The notes beneath the pieces are model-generated. The model was given only the letters and a program-made list of their open reading frames with translations, was not told the origin of the DNA and did not search any database. From assembly GCA_003220265.1 (NCBI GenBank), contig QHRW01000087.1, positions 1 through 32,067 of the forward strand: a stretch of 32,067 nt of DNA, read 5' to 3'. Position 1 is the stretch's first letter; each line of letters begins with the position of its first letter. The DNA comes from Candidatus Rokuibacteriota bacterium. GTDB lineage: Bacteria > Methylomirabilota > Methylomirabilia > Rokubacteriales > CSP1-6. The position numbers and the translations under genes are program-made. Below, in pieces: positions 1 through 7,704 of the stretch.

Positions 1-1
1 C

Positions 2-904
2 GAGGAGTACGGCGACATCGAGTGGCGCGTGTCGCAGGCGCGCGCCGGCCGGCTGGAGTTCCTGGGCGGCAAGCCGGAGCTGCTCCGCCTCGGCCACTTC
101 GACGACGTCGATCTGTCGATGATGATCCACATGACGTCGCGCACGGAGGACGGCAAGACCGGCGTGCCCGTCTCCAACAACGGCTGCATCGTGAAGACGG
201 TGCGCTACATCGGCCGCGCCTCCCACGCCGGCGGCGCGCCCCATCAGGGCATCAACGCCCTCTACGCGGCGCAGATCGGGCTGGCGGCCATCAACGCGAT
301 CCGCGAAACGTTCCGCGACGAGGACACGATCCGCGTGCACCCGATCATCACGCACGGCGGCTCGCAGGTGAACGTCATTCCGGGCGAGGTGCGCCTCGAG
401 ACCTACGTGCGCGGCCGCACGGTGGACGCCATCCTCGACGCCAACAAGAAAGTCGATCGCGCGTTCAAGGCCGGCACGCTGGCGCTGGGCGCCAAGGTGG
501 AGATCGAGACGCTGCCCGGCTACATGCCGATGACGTGCGACGACACGATGGCCAAGATGTACCGCGAGAACGCCGCCGCGCTCGTGGGCGCCGACAACTT
601 CCGCCAGATCGGCCACCGCACGGGCTCGACGGACATGGGCGATCTCAGCATGGTGATGCCCGTGCTCCATCCCTACATGGGCGGCGCCACCGGCTCCGGC
701 CACGGCGCGGACTACCAGATCGTCGACCAGTCGCTCGCGTACCTCGGCACCGCCAAGGGCCTGGCCGGCATGGTCATCGACCTGCTCGCCGAGGGCGCCA
801 GCGGCGCCCGCGACGTGCTGAAAAACGCCAAGCCCCCGATGACGCGCGAACAGTATTTGGCCTTCCAGCGCGGGATCGGCAAGCGCGAGACGTACGAGGG
901 ATGA
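2..904 (+). CDS. M20 family amidohydrolase, AbgB-like (5' end missing)
   Basis: This is the C-terminal part of a zinc-dependent M20D-type amidohydrolase. The frame is open to the left edge (first codons read EEYGDIEWR), so the metal-binding N-terminal part lies outside. The lid/dimerisation domain is clear (GRASHAGGAPHQGINAL, then GGSQVNVIPGEVRLETYVR). Near the C-terminus GSTDMGDLS resembles the GSTDVGDVS motif of p-aminobenzoyl-glutamate hydrolase subunit B. Such enzymes cleave amide bonds of N-acyl amino acids or p-aminobenzoyl-glutamate in the cytoplasm; the exact substrate cannot be told. The stop overlaps the next start as ATGA, so the two genes are probably translated together. The family call is strong, the AbgB-like subtype is likely. 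Confidence 0.88.
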   Translation, partial: EEYGDIEWRVSQARAGRLEFLGGKPELLRLGHFDDVDLSMMIHMTSRTEDGKTGVPVSNNGCIVKTVRYIGRASHAGGAPHQGINALYAAQIGLAAINAIRETFRDEDTIRVHPIITHGGSQVNVIPGEVRLETYVRGRTVDAILDANKKVDRAFKAGTLALGAKVEIETLPGYMPMTCDDTMAKMYRENAAALVGADNFRQIGHRTGSTDMGDLSMVMPVLHPYMGGATGSGHGADYQIVDQSLAYLGTAKGLAGMVIDLLAEGASGARDVLKNAKPPMTREQYLAFQRGIGKRETYEG

Positions 905-1473
905 CGTGTGCCCGTCGGTTATTGACCGCCAGCCTGGCGGTCGCGCTCTCGATGGAGATGGCCGCCGGCGCGCAGCCGGCGGTGTCGTGTCCGCCGGATA
1001 CGCGTCTTGCCGTCGAGCCGCTCGACGATGGCGGGTGGCAGGGCTGTGTTCGGGTGGCCGATGGGCGCCCCCACGGTCCGACACTCGCCTCGTACACGGG
1101 AGGCCGCAAGCGCATCCAAGGCCAGTACCGCGACGGCGCGCCTGTCGGACACTGGCTGGGCTGGCACCGCAACGGTGGCCCGGCCGGGGAGGCGGACTTT
1201 CAGGCCGGGCAACTCCACCGACTGGTCGGCTGGGACGAGCGCGGCACGCTCGTGTTCGACTTAGATCTCAAGGCCGGCCGCCTGGCGGAGTTCGACGGCC
1301 GCGGTCGCCGGCGCCTCCTGGTCGAAAACATGAACGGGGTTCCGACCAAGAAACACTGGGACGAGACGGGGGCTCTCATCAGCGACGAATCCGACCGGCC
1401 AGAATCCATGGCCGCGCCCGAATTCGTGCAGATGATGCTCGTGATCGCCGGATTAGTAGGGCCGCTAGGGTAG
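901..1473 (+). CDS. Secreted MORN_2/YwqK-like repeat protein
   Basis: This 190-residue protein starts with an apparent signal peptide (MTCARRLLTASLAVALSMEM, cleavage probably after AAGA). The mature part has two Cys residues near the front (SCPPD, QGCVR). It then has short repeats of the kind G-x-x-x-G-x-Y/W with N/D-G turns (GQYRDGAPVGHWLGWHRNG, GLxGxWDERGTLVFD-like units, HWDETGALISDE), as in MORN_2/YwqK-type repeats. Its function is unknown; it is probably periplasmic or surface-exposed. The ATG overlaps the stop of the amidohydrolase (ATGA), which fixes the start. The repeat assignment rests on spacing of Gly and aromatic residues rather than a strict consensus. Confidence 0.7.
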   Translation: MTCARRLLTASLAVALSMEMAAGAQPAVSCPPDTRLAVEPLDDGGWQGCVRVADGRPHGPTLASYTGGRKRIQGQYRDGAPVGHWLGWHRNGGPAGEADFQAGQLHRLVGWDERGTLVFDLDLKAGRLAEFDGRGRRRLLVENMNGVPTKKHWDETGALISDESDRPESMAAPEFVQMMLVIAGLVGPLG

Positions 1474-1537
1474 CGGCTGGCGTTCGCCCGCATTGAACGA
1501 CGAGCGCCGGCGTCGCACCGGCGCGCATCGCACCTCT

Positions 1538-1603
1538 CTAGTTAGCTTTCGGGAAGGACTGCACCGCGAGCTCGCCGATCTTCTGGCTCATCAGCGAGCC
1601 CTT
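1538..1603 (-). pseudogene. Possible 3' remnant of an unidentified gene
   Basis: Between two in-frame stops there are 21 minus-strand codons (KGSLMSQKIGELAVQ, then SFPKAN) ending in TAG. Nearly all codons have G or C in the third position, as in the real genes here, and the peptide looks like an ordinary protein C-terminus. No start or upstream coding region is present. It may be the tail of a deleted gene, or chance in a GC-rich gap. Confidence 0.22.
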
Positions 1604-1754
1604 CTACGAGCTGGATTCCAGCACAAGACAGGCGAGGATCTTTGATCGAACGGGAGGTGAGTTCCCCGCGGAAGGCTTCAGGGGCCGGCACCCGCCGTTG
1701 GTGCAGCACATCCTGACGCTCACGTTCTTTCTCCAGAAGGTCTGCCCGTGATGC

Positions 1755-1785
1755 GGACGCCCCGGCCCGATCGGCCGGGGCGTCC
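1755..1785 (-). terminator. Terminator-like hairpin after the TPR gene
   Basis: A perfect 13-bp stem (GGACGCCCCGGCC at 1755-1767 with GGCCGGGGCGTCC at 1773-1785) closes a 5-nt loop, 6 bases past the TPR gene stop codon. No T-run follows on either strand, so it may act as a mRNA 3'-end stabiliser or a Rho-aided terminator. Confidence 0.6.
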
Positions 1786-1791
1786 TCCGAC

Positions 1792-3402
1792 TCATTTCGC
1801 GAGCGCGGCCCTGGCGTGCTTGAGCTCGGGCCGCTCGCTGTCGGCCTTGTCGCAGAGCGCCACCACCTTGGCGTAGAGCGCCTTCGCTTTCGCCGCATCG
1901 CCCGACAGCTCGGCGGCGCGCGCCGCCCCGTAGAGCCCATTGAAGCGGCCCGGCTCGCGTGCCGCGGATGCCTCGAACTCCACGAGCGCCTGCGCCGGCT
2001 GGTTGAGATCGAGCAGCATCTCGCCGAGCAACTCGCGCGCGGGCACGACGGGCGCCGGCGTCACCGGATGCTTCTCGGTGGAGTCCTCGACGTCTGCCGC
2101 CGCGCGCATAAGTTTCAGGGCTTCGTCGTTCTTGCCCTCGGCGCGCGCGGCCCACGCCGCCGCCGCTTGCTGCTGGATGTTGACCTGCTCGGCCCAATAC
2201 GTCTGCTTGGCGGCGATCAGCGCGGTGCGATAGCCGTCGAGCTTCTGGACCTCGGCGCGCGCACGCGCGGCATCTCCGGTGCGGGCGGCGCCGATCGCGC
2301 GGGTGAATGCCGTGATCCCCTCGGCCCACGCGAAGCGGTCCCACGGGAACGGCTTGGACGCCGGGCTGAGCGCAGCCGCCTCGCCCCAGCGGTGCTGCTC
2401 GAGCGCCACGCGGGCCGGAATCGCGGCGTAGGCATAGGCGGCCACGAAGCTCTCCGGCTCGGCCCTTTGCATCGCGCTCAGCTCCTCCAGCACCGCCCGC
2501 GCCTGCTTGTCCTGGCCGATCTGCAGATGCGCGTAGACGACGTAGTCGAGCGCGTGCAGCGTCTGGTCCCACACGGTGTCCTTGCCGAGCCGCGTGTAGT
2601 AGGCCTTGCCGGCGTCGGCGGAGGCGCGATTGGAGTCGATCGACTCCTGCCAGAGCCCCAGGCGCGTGAAGATGTGGGCCGGCATGTGCTGCGCGTGCGG
2701 GACGGCCGGGGCGACCTTCGCGTAGCTCCGCGCCGCGGCCAGGCCGCGGGTGGCCAGCGGTGGATAGTCGTAGCTATGGATGAGGTAGTGGGCGATGCCG
2801 GGATGGTTGGGCTGCTCGGCCAGCACCTTCTCGAGGATCGCGGCCGCCTTGAGTTGGTTGGCGTATGTCTTGTCGGTCGGCGCCGCCGTCGCATTGAGCG
2901 CGAGGGCGTAGAACACGGCGGCCTCCCGGTCGTCCGGATAGCGGGCGAAGAGCTGCGCCATCGCCTTCTCGTAGGTCGTGGCCCGGGTGCGATGGTCGAT
3001 CTTGTCCGAGTCCCGGTAGAAGCTCTCGATTGCGGCGAGGTAGTCCTTCTCGCGTGGCGTCGCCGTCAGCCCGCGGGCCTTCTCGAGGGCCGCCGAACCC
3101 TTCTGCAGCATCGCCGGGCTCGGGGGCGCCCAGAGCGGATAGTAGACGCTCATGGCGGTACCCCAGTAGCCCATCGCGCAGTTCGGATCGGTCGTGGTGA
3201 TCGCGGTGAAGGCCTTCACCGCCTCCTCGTACCAGAACGAGTGCAGCAGCGCGACCGCGCGCTCGAAGTCGGCCTGGACGGCCGGCGCGCACGAGACTGG
3301 GAAGCGCACGCTGCCGACCTTTTCGCCGTCGTGAGCGGACGCGAGCGGAGCAACCGCGAGCAGCAGCACGGTGAACGCGAGCGCGAGATGGCGAGCCTTC
3401 AT
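1792..3402 (-). CDS. Secreted tetratricopeptide-repeat protein with conserved His motifs
   Basis: This 536-residue protein begins with a signal peptide (MKARHLALAFTVLLLAVAPL, cut after ASA) and is otherwise a helical TPR solenoid. The repeats are irregular; HSFWYEEAVKAF (54-65) and the segment from about 460 onward (ELLGEMLLDLNQPAQALVEF) are the clearest. Two His-rich motifs stand out, HPGIAHYLIHSYD (200-212) and PHAQHMPAHIFTRLG (235-249), which I recall from a widespread family of uncharacterised TPR proteins. A metal or haem role is only a guess. A good ribosome site (AGGAGG) precedes the ATG. The gene follows the broken acyl-CoA dehydrogenase by 46 bases, probably in one transcript. Confidence 0.85.
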   Translation of the reverse strand: MKARHLALAFTVLLLAVAPLASAHDGEKVGSVRFPVSCAPAVQADFERAVALLHSFWYEEAVKAFTAITTTDPNCAMGYWGTAMSVYYPLWAPPSPAMLQKGSAALEKARGLTATPREKDYLAAIESFYRDSDKIDHRTRATTYEKAMAQLFARYPDDREAAVFYALALNATAAPTDKTYANQLKAAAILEKVLAEQPNHPGIAHYLIHSYDYPPLATRGLAAARSYAKVAPAVPHAQHMPAHIFTRLGLWQESIDSNRASADAGKAYYTRLGKDTVWDQTLHALDYVVYAHLQIGQDKQARAVLEELSAMQRAEPESFVAAYAYAAIPARVALEQHRWGEAAALSPASKPFPWDRFAWAEGITAFTRAIGAARTGDAARARAEVQKLDGYRTALIAAKQTYWAEQVNIQQQAAAAWAARAEGKNDEALKLMRAAADVEDSTEKHPVTPAPVVPARELLGEMLLDLNQPAQALVEFEASAAREPGRFNGLYGAARAAELSGDAAKAKALYAKVVALCDKADSERPELKHARAALAK

Positions 3403-3448
3403 GACGTCATCCTCCTCTTCTTCAGCTGGGCTCGATGCCCCTTGCGTT

Positions 3449-4554
3449 TCAGTCGTTCACGTCGAGGCCGAGCGCCACGCGGCCCGCGTAACGCCGCTGG
3501 GCGGATCCGCGCAGCGCGTGATAGCGCGCACCCTGCACGTCGCGGAACAGCCGCTCCAGGCCAGCGCTGCGGAAGAACGCGGCGCCACCCGCGGCCTCCA
3601 TCGCCAGCTCGGCGGTTCGCAGCACGGCTTGCCCGGCCAGCGTGCGGCCGATCATCACCTCGTTGGTGACGTCGGGGCCGACCCGGTCGCGGTTGGCGGC
3701 GGCGATCATCGAGCGCAGCGCCAGCCGGGCCGCCGTCAGCTCGGTGTCGAGCGCGCCGACGAGCTCCTGCGTGGCGAGATCGTCGCGCCGGCGCATGGCC
3801 TCGCGCACGGCAACGTCCCGGGCGGCCTCGGCCACGCCGACGTACACGGAGTAGACGATGGGCAGGGCCATGGCGGCGACGATGTGCCAGGGGTGCGACC
3901 AGCGGCCGGAGGGCCGGCGCACGCCAACCGCGGCGTCCGGCACGAACACGCCGTCGAGCGTCACGTCGTTCGAGCCGGTGGCGCGCATGCCCAGCGTGCG
4001 CCAGTTGTCGTGGATCTTCACGCCCGGCGCCTCGAACGGAATCATGAAGTGGAGCACGGTCGGCCCGTCGAGCGGATCCTCGTAGACCGCCATCGTCGAG
4101 AACAGGTCGGCGGCGGGCGCGCCGCTGGCGAAGATCTTCCGCGCGGTCACCCGGTAGCCGCCGTCCACCTTCTGGCGAGGATCAGCTCCTCGGCGGCGAG
4201 GCGGCGCAGGAAGCCGTCCACCGGCGCGCGGTCGTGGCGCCACCGCCAGACGGGGATCAGCACCTGGTGCGTGTGCATCGAGAACGCCAGCGCGGTGGAC
4301 GAGCAGGCGTGCGCGAGCGTGCGCAGCACCTCGCACAGCTCGGCGTGCGAGGCGCCGCCGCCCCCGAGCTCAACGGGCACCGCGGCCGAGAACAGCCGCC
4401 GCCGGCGCAGCTCGGCGAAGTTCTCCGCGACGAACGTGTCATCGGCATCGTGGCCCGCGGCGCGGGCGGCGAAGGCCGGGAGCAGCTCCTCGGCCACCGC
4501 CAGCCAGTCGGTCCGCGAGGTCCGGTCGGTCGGGATGGTCTCAGTCGGCGTCAT
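3449..4554 (-). pseudogene. Acyl-CoA dehydrogenase family gene, broken by an internal loss and frameshift
   Basis: The first 127 residues (start 4554, with AGGAGG upstream) read as the N-terminal helical domain of an acyl-CoA dehydrogenase-like flavoprotein, ending ...RLAAEELILA. The homology resumes in another frame at QKVDGGYRVTARKIFASG and continues to a normal C-terminus (RVALGLDVND, stop 3449-3451). The break is near 4168-4176. Relatives, as I recall them, carry about 14 more residues here with a STGxSDWL-type motif in the flavin/substrate beta-domain. So about 40 nt (3n+1) seem to be missing. A single sequencing slip would not explain this, although an assembly collapse could. As read, the product stops at residue 135 and would be inactive. 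It lies divergent to the HxlR-type regulator. Confidence 0.8.
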
Positions 4555-4622
4555 CGTTGCTGCCTCCTTCGGCTAAGCACAATCGCAGGACGCCCGGCTC
4601 GGCGAAAGACCAAAAAATGGAC

Positions 4623-4651
4623 TTGCCCGGCCGCGGCCGGGTGCCTAGAGT
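4623..4651 (+). promoter_or_regulatory. Candidate promoter with palindromic operator for the HxlR-type gene
   Basis: TTGCCC (4623-4628) and TAGAGT (4646-4651) are spaced by exactly 17 bp. A perfect 16-bp palindrome, CCCGGCCGCGGCCGGG (4626-4641), overlaps the -35 end and fills the spacer. Transcription would start at about 4658-4659, at the start codon itself, giving a leaderless message. Binding here would fit autoregulation. GC-rich palindromes can arise by chance. Confidence 0.4.
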
Positions 4652-4658
4652 CGGGGCC

Positions 4659-5360
4659 ATGAAAGGCTATGGCCAGTTCTGCCCGGTCGCCGTCGCCTCG
4701 GAGATCTTCGCCGAGCGGTGGACGCCGCTGATCCTGCGCGAGCTGTTCTCGGGCTCCCACCGGTTCAACGAGATCCGGAGCGGGATGCCGTTGATCTCCC
4801 GCACGCTGCTCGGCCAGCGCCTGCGCGAGCTGGAGGACGCCGGCGTCGTCGAGAGCAGCCCGCTGCCGGCCGGCCGGGGCCGCGAGTACCGGCTGACCAA
4901 GGCCGGCGAGGAGTTCCGCGAGGTGGTAGAGCGCCTCGGCGCCTGGGGGCAGCGGCACGTCGGGCACCAGTTCGCGCCCAACAACCTCGACCCATCGCTG
5001 CTGATGTGGGCCATGCACCGGCGCATCGACGTCTCGCGCCTGCCCAAGCCGCGGGTCGTCGTCCGCTTCGAGTTCCGGGGCGTCCCCGCGCGCTGCATGC
5101 AGGTCCGCACGGCCTGGCTGGTGCTGGAGAAGTCGGGAAGCGACGTCTGCATGCGCGATCCCGGCTTCGAGGTGGACCTGGTGGTCCACGCGGACGTGGG
5201 CACCCTGGCCCGCGTCCACACCGGCCACGCGAGCTTCGCCGCCGGTGTGCGGGCCGGGGGGATCAAGGTCGAGGGCCCACGGGCCCTGGCGCAGGCGCTG
5301 CCCAGCTGGCTGCTGCACAGCCCGTTCGCCGACGTCCTGAAGCCGGCGCACGCCGGCTGA
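4659..5360 (+). CDS. HxlR-family winged-helix regulator with C-terminal extra domain
   Basis: This 233-residue protein is a likely DNA-binding transcriptional regulator. Residues 1-100 form the HxlR wing-helix domain: CPVAVASEIFAERWTPLILR, then FSGSHRFNEIRSGMPLIS, the recognition-helix region RTLLGQRLRELEDAGVV, and the wing PAGRGREYRLTKAGEEF. Residues from about 110 to the end form a second domain, which in similar 220-240-residue regulators is SCP2-like (sterol-carrier fold) and may bind a lipophilic ligand. I chose the ATG at 4659 since the protein then starts MKGYGQFCPVA, like the family; upstream in-frame ATGs give a proline- and arginine-rich leader. It diverges from the acyl-CoA dehydrogenase gene, its probable target. 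Confidence 0.85.
   Translation: MKGYGQFCPVAVASEIFAERWTPLILRELFSGSHRFNEIRSGMPLISRTLLGQRLRELEDAGVVESSPLPAGRGREYRLTKAGEEFREVVERLGAWGQRHVGHQFAPNNLDPSLLMWAMHRRIDVSRLPKPRVVVRFEFRGVPARCMQVRTAWLVLEKSGSDVCMRDPGFEVDLVVHADVGTLARVHTGHASFAAGVRAGGIKVEGPRALAQALPSWLLHSPFADVLKPAHAG
5341..5358 (+). promoter_or_regulatory. Hairpin over the stop of the HxlR-type gene
   Basis: AGCCGGCG and CGCCGGCT form an 8-bp inverted repeat around CA, covering the last codons and first base of the TGA. The next gene begins 7 bases after that stop. It could slow ribosomes or act as an attenuator between the two genes. No T-run follows. Confidence 0.3.
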
Positions 5361-5367
5361 GCCGCCG

Positions 5368-6168
5368 GTGTACGGCAAGACGGGCGTCGAGTTCCCCCAG
5401 CGCATCGTCTGCCTGACCGCCGAGACGGCCGAGATCGCGTTCATGCTCGGCGCCGGCGAGCGCGTGGTCGGCGTGCCGGGCACCGCCCGCCGGCCGGAGG
5501 CCGTGCGCGAGCGGGCGCGCGTGGGCGGCTTCACGACCTTCCGCACCGACAAGATCCTCGCCCTCCAGCCCGACCTGGTGCTGGCCTTTTCGGACCTGCA
5601 GCGCGAGATCGTCGGCGAGCTGATCGGCGCCGGCATCGACGTGCTGTGCACCAACCAGCGCGCGTTCGACGAGGTGCTGCGCGCGATCCTCGTCATCGGC
5701 GGCGCGCTAGGGCTCGAGCCCGCCGCGCGCGCGCTGGTGGACGACATGCGCGACGAGGTCAAGCAGATCCGCGAGTATTCCGCCGGCTGGCCGGATCGCC
5801 CGCGCGTGTACTTCGAGGAGTGGATGGACCCGCTGATCGCGGGCATTCGCTGGGTGTCCGAGCTGATCGAGATCGCCGGCGGCCAGGACGTCTTCGCCGA
5901 GCTGCGCGAGCGCGGCCAGGCCAAGGACCGCATCGTCGGCGCCGACGAGGTGGCCCGGCGCGACCCCCAGATCATCCTCGCCTCGTGGTGCGGCAAGCCC
6001 GTGGACGCGGCCGCCATCGCGGCCCGTCCCGGATGGCAGCGCGTGAGCGCGGTGGCCTCCGGCCAGGTGCACGAGATCCCCGGCGAGGACGTGCTCTCAC
6101 CCGGGCCGTCGCTGCTGCACGGGCTTCGACGTATCCACGAGATAATCCAGGCCTTTCAGACCGGCTGA
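5368..6168 (+). CDS. BtuF-like cobalamin-binding protein without signal peptide
   Basis: This 266-residue protein has the two-lobed periplasmic-binding fold of BtuF/FecB-type metal-chelate binding proteins: RIVCLTAETAEIAFMLGAGE, DKILALQPDLVLAF in the first lobe, a long linker helix, then RPRVYFEEWMDPLIAGIRWV, DPQIILASWCGKP and VLSPGPSLLHGLRRIHEII. Relatives are usually annotated as cobalamin-binding protein. There is no signal peptide, lipobox or transmembrane segment, and no permease or ATPase next to it. It may act inside the cell or depend on a distant transporter. The GTG at 5368 follows the regulator's stop by 7 bases, so the two are likely co-transcribed. Its ligand is not shown by the sequence. 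Confidence 0.78.
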   Translation: MYGKTGVEFPQRIVCLTAETAEIAFMLGAGERVVGVPGTARRPEAVRERARVGGFTTFRTDKILALQPDLVLAFSDLQREIVGELIGAGIDVLCTNQRAFDEVLRAILVIGGALGLEPAARALVDDMRDEVKQIREYSAGWPDRPRVYFEEWMDPLIAGIRWVSELIEIAGGQDVFAELRERGQAKDRIVGADEVARRDPQIILASWCGKPVDAAAIAARPGWQRVSAVASGQVHEIPGEDVLSPGPSLLHGLRRIHEIIQAFQTG

Positions 6169-6185
6169 GGGCTTCCTCCGCCCGG

Positions 6186-6191
6186 TACAAT
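6186..6191 (+). promoter_or_regulatory. Possible -10 element upstream of tldD
   Basis: TACAAT (5 of 6 to TATAAT) lies in the 87-bp gap before tldD, 64 bases ahead of its ATG. No good -35 hexamer sits 16-18 bp upstream, so this is tentative. Confidence 0.3.
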
Positions 6192-6255
6192 GAGGGGCAC
6201 CGCAAAACTTTGGGACGCGGCCAGCCCCGCGTTAGGATTGGAGCCCTCCGACCCC

Positions 6256-7704
6256 ATGGAAGATCGCGCTCACATCAGCCCCGACAAATTCTTTGCCGAT
6301 CGGTTCAACGTCACGCCCTCCCTCATGGAGCGGCTCATCGGCAGCAATCTCGTCGGGCGTGTGGACGATGCCGACATCTACCTCGAGTACCGCGTCAACG
6401 AAGAGCTGGTGCTCGAGGAGAACGTGGTCAAGAAGGCCTCGCGCCACGTGAGCCAGGGCGCCGGCGTACGGGCGCTGTCGGAGACGCGCACCGGCTACGC
6501 CCACACCGACGACATCTCCATCGGCAACCTGGAGGAGGCCGCGCGCCAGGCGCGCGCCATCGCGGATCGCGCGAGCACCTCGGGGACGCTGGCGGTGGCC
6601 GGGCGCGGGCGGGCCCACGATCTCTACACGCTCAGCGAGCCGCCCCTCGTCACCGCGCTCGACCGCAAGCTGACACTGCTGCGCAAGCTGGACACGGCGG
6701 CGCGCGCGGCCGACCCGCGCGTGAGCCAGGTGATCGCCAGCCTGTCGAGCGAAGAGGTCGTCATGCTGATCGCGACGGCCTCCGGCTGGACGATCGGCGA
6801 CGTGCGGCCGCTCACGCGGCTCAACGTCACCGTCATCGCCGAGGAGAACGGCAAGCGCGAGATCGGCTCCTGGGGCGGCGGCGGCCGCGTGCCGTTCGAT
6901 TACTTCCTGGAAGAGCAACGCTGGGAGCGGTTCGCCGCCGAGGCCGCGCGCCAGGCCATCCTCAAGCTGCGCGCGATCGACGCGCCGGCGGGCAGCATGA
7001 CGGTCGTGCTGGGCCCCGGCTGGCCCGGCATCCTGCTGCACGAGGCGATCGGCCACGGCCTCGAGGGCGACTTCAACCGCAAGGGCGTGTCGGCCTTCGC
7101 CGGCCGCCTGGGCCAGAAGGTGGCCTCCGAGCTGGTCACCGTCGTGGACGACGGCACCATGCCCAACCGCCGGGGATCGCTCAACGTCGACGACGAGGGC
7201 ACGCCGACGGGCCGCACGGTGCTCATCGAGAACGGCGTGCTGACGGGCTACATGCAGGACCGGCTCAACTCGCGCCTCATGAAGATGGCCGCGACGGGCA
7301 ACGGGCGGCGCGAGTCCTACGCGCACCCGCCGATGCCGCGCATGACCAACACGTTCATGCTGGCCGGCCAGGACGAACCCGGCGACATCCTGCGCTCGGT
7401 GGAGCGCGGGCTCTACGCCGTGGCCTTCGGCGGCGGGCAGGTGGACATCACCAGCGGCAAGTTCGTGTTCTCGGCCAGCGAGGCGTACCTGATCGAGAAC
7501 GGCAAGGTCACGGCGCCCGTGAAGGGCGCCACGCTGATCGGCAACGGTCCCGATGCGCTGACGCGCGTGAGCCGCGTCGGGCACGATTTGAAGCTCGACG
7601 AGGGCGTCGGCACCTGCGGCAAGGAAGGCCAGTCCGTCCCGGTCGGCGTCGGACTGCCCACGATCCGCATCGACGGCATGACGGTCGGCGGGACCCAGGT
7701 GTGA
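6256..7704 (+). CDS. tldD: Metalloprotease TldD
   Basis: This 482-residue protein is the catalytic subunit of the TldD/TldE zinc metalloprotease. In other bacteria the heterodimer trims unfolded or modified peptides such as microcin B17 and CcdA. The zinc motif HEAIGH is at residues 262-267, in the context LLHEAIGHGLEGD. The conserved GTCGKEGQSVPVG, with Cys454, lies near the C-terminus, where the family has its third ligand. The N-terminal half carries the usual mixed alpha/beta domain. The length is typical. I chose the ATG at 6256, with GGAG about 12 bases ahead. An earlier ATG (6190) would add an unlikely leader overlapping the -10-like element. The stop overlaps the tldE start (GTGA). 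Confidence 0.95.
   Translation: MEDRAHISPDKFFADRFNVTPSLMERLIGSNLVGRVDDADIYLEYRVNEELVLEENVVKKASRHVSQGAGVRALSETRTGYAHTDDISIGNLEEAARQARAIADRASTSGTLAVAGRGRAHDLYTLSEPPLVTALDRKLTLLRKLDTAARAADPRVSQVIASLSSEEVVMLIATASGWTIGDVRPLTRLNVTVIAEENGKREIGSWGGGGRVPFDYFLEEQRWERFAAEAARQAILKLRAIDAPAGSMTVVLGPGWPGILLHEAIGHGLEGDFNRKGVSAFAGRLGQKVASELVTVVDDGTMPNRRGSLNVDDEGTPTGRTVLIENGVLTGYMQDRLNSRLMKMAATGNGRRESYAHPPMPRMTNTFMLAGQDEPGDILRSVERGLYAVAFGGGQVDITSGKFVFSASEAYLIENGKVTAPVKGATLIGNGPDALTRVSRVGHDLKLDEGVGTCGKEGQSVPVGVGLPTIRIDGMTVGGTQV

Larger units (their letters stand above)
1474..1791. other. Gene-poor gap between convergent genes
   Basis: These 318 bases lie between the MORN_2-like gene and the TPR gene, which point at each other. 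They hold a hairpin next to the TPR stop, a possible 3' gene remnant on the minus strand (1538-1603), and a plus-strand open stretch of about 40 codons ending in TGA at 1749-1751 that lacks a convincing start. No RNA gene or full gene was seen. Confidence 0.6.

Noticed and set aside
22..900. Open frame continuous with the MORN_2-like gene
   Set aside because: Arg/Pro-rich shadow of the amidohydrolase in another frame; the true start is ATG 901 in the ATGA overlap.
3401..3410. ATGACGTCAT palindrome at the TPR gene start
   Set aside because: Ten bases across a start codon can arise easily; no further context supports an operator.
4557..4658. Longer start for the HxlR-type protein
   Set aside because: The extension lacks family similarity and would cover the promoter and palindrome region.
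5646..7700. Upstream extension of the tldE frame
   Set aside because: Only the part after 7701 matches TldE; the rest is an Arg-rich shadow of the BtuF-like and tldD genes.
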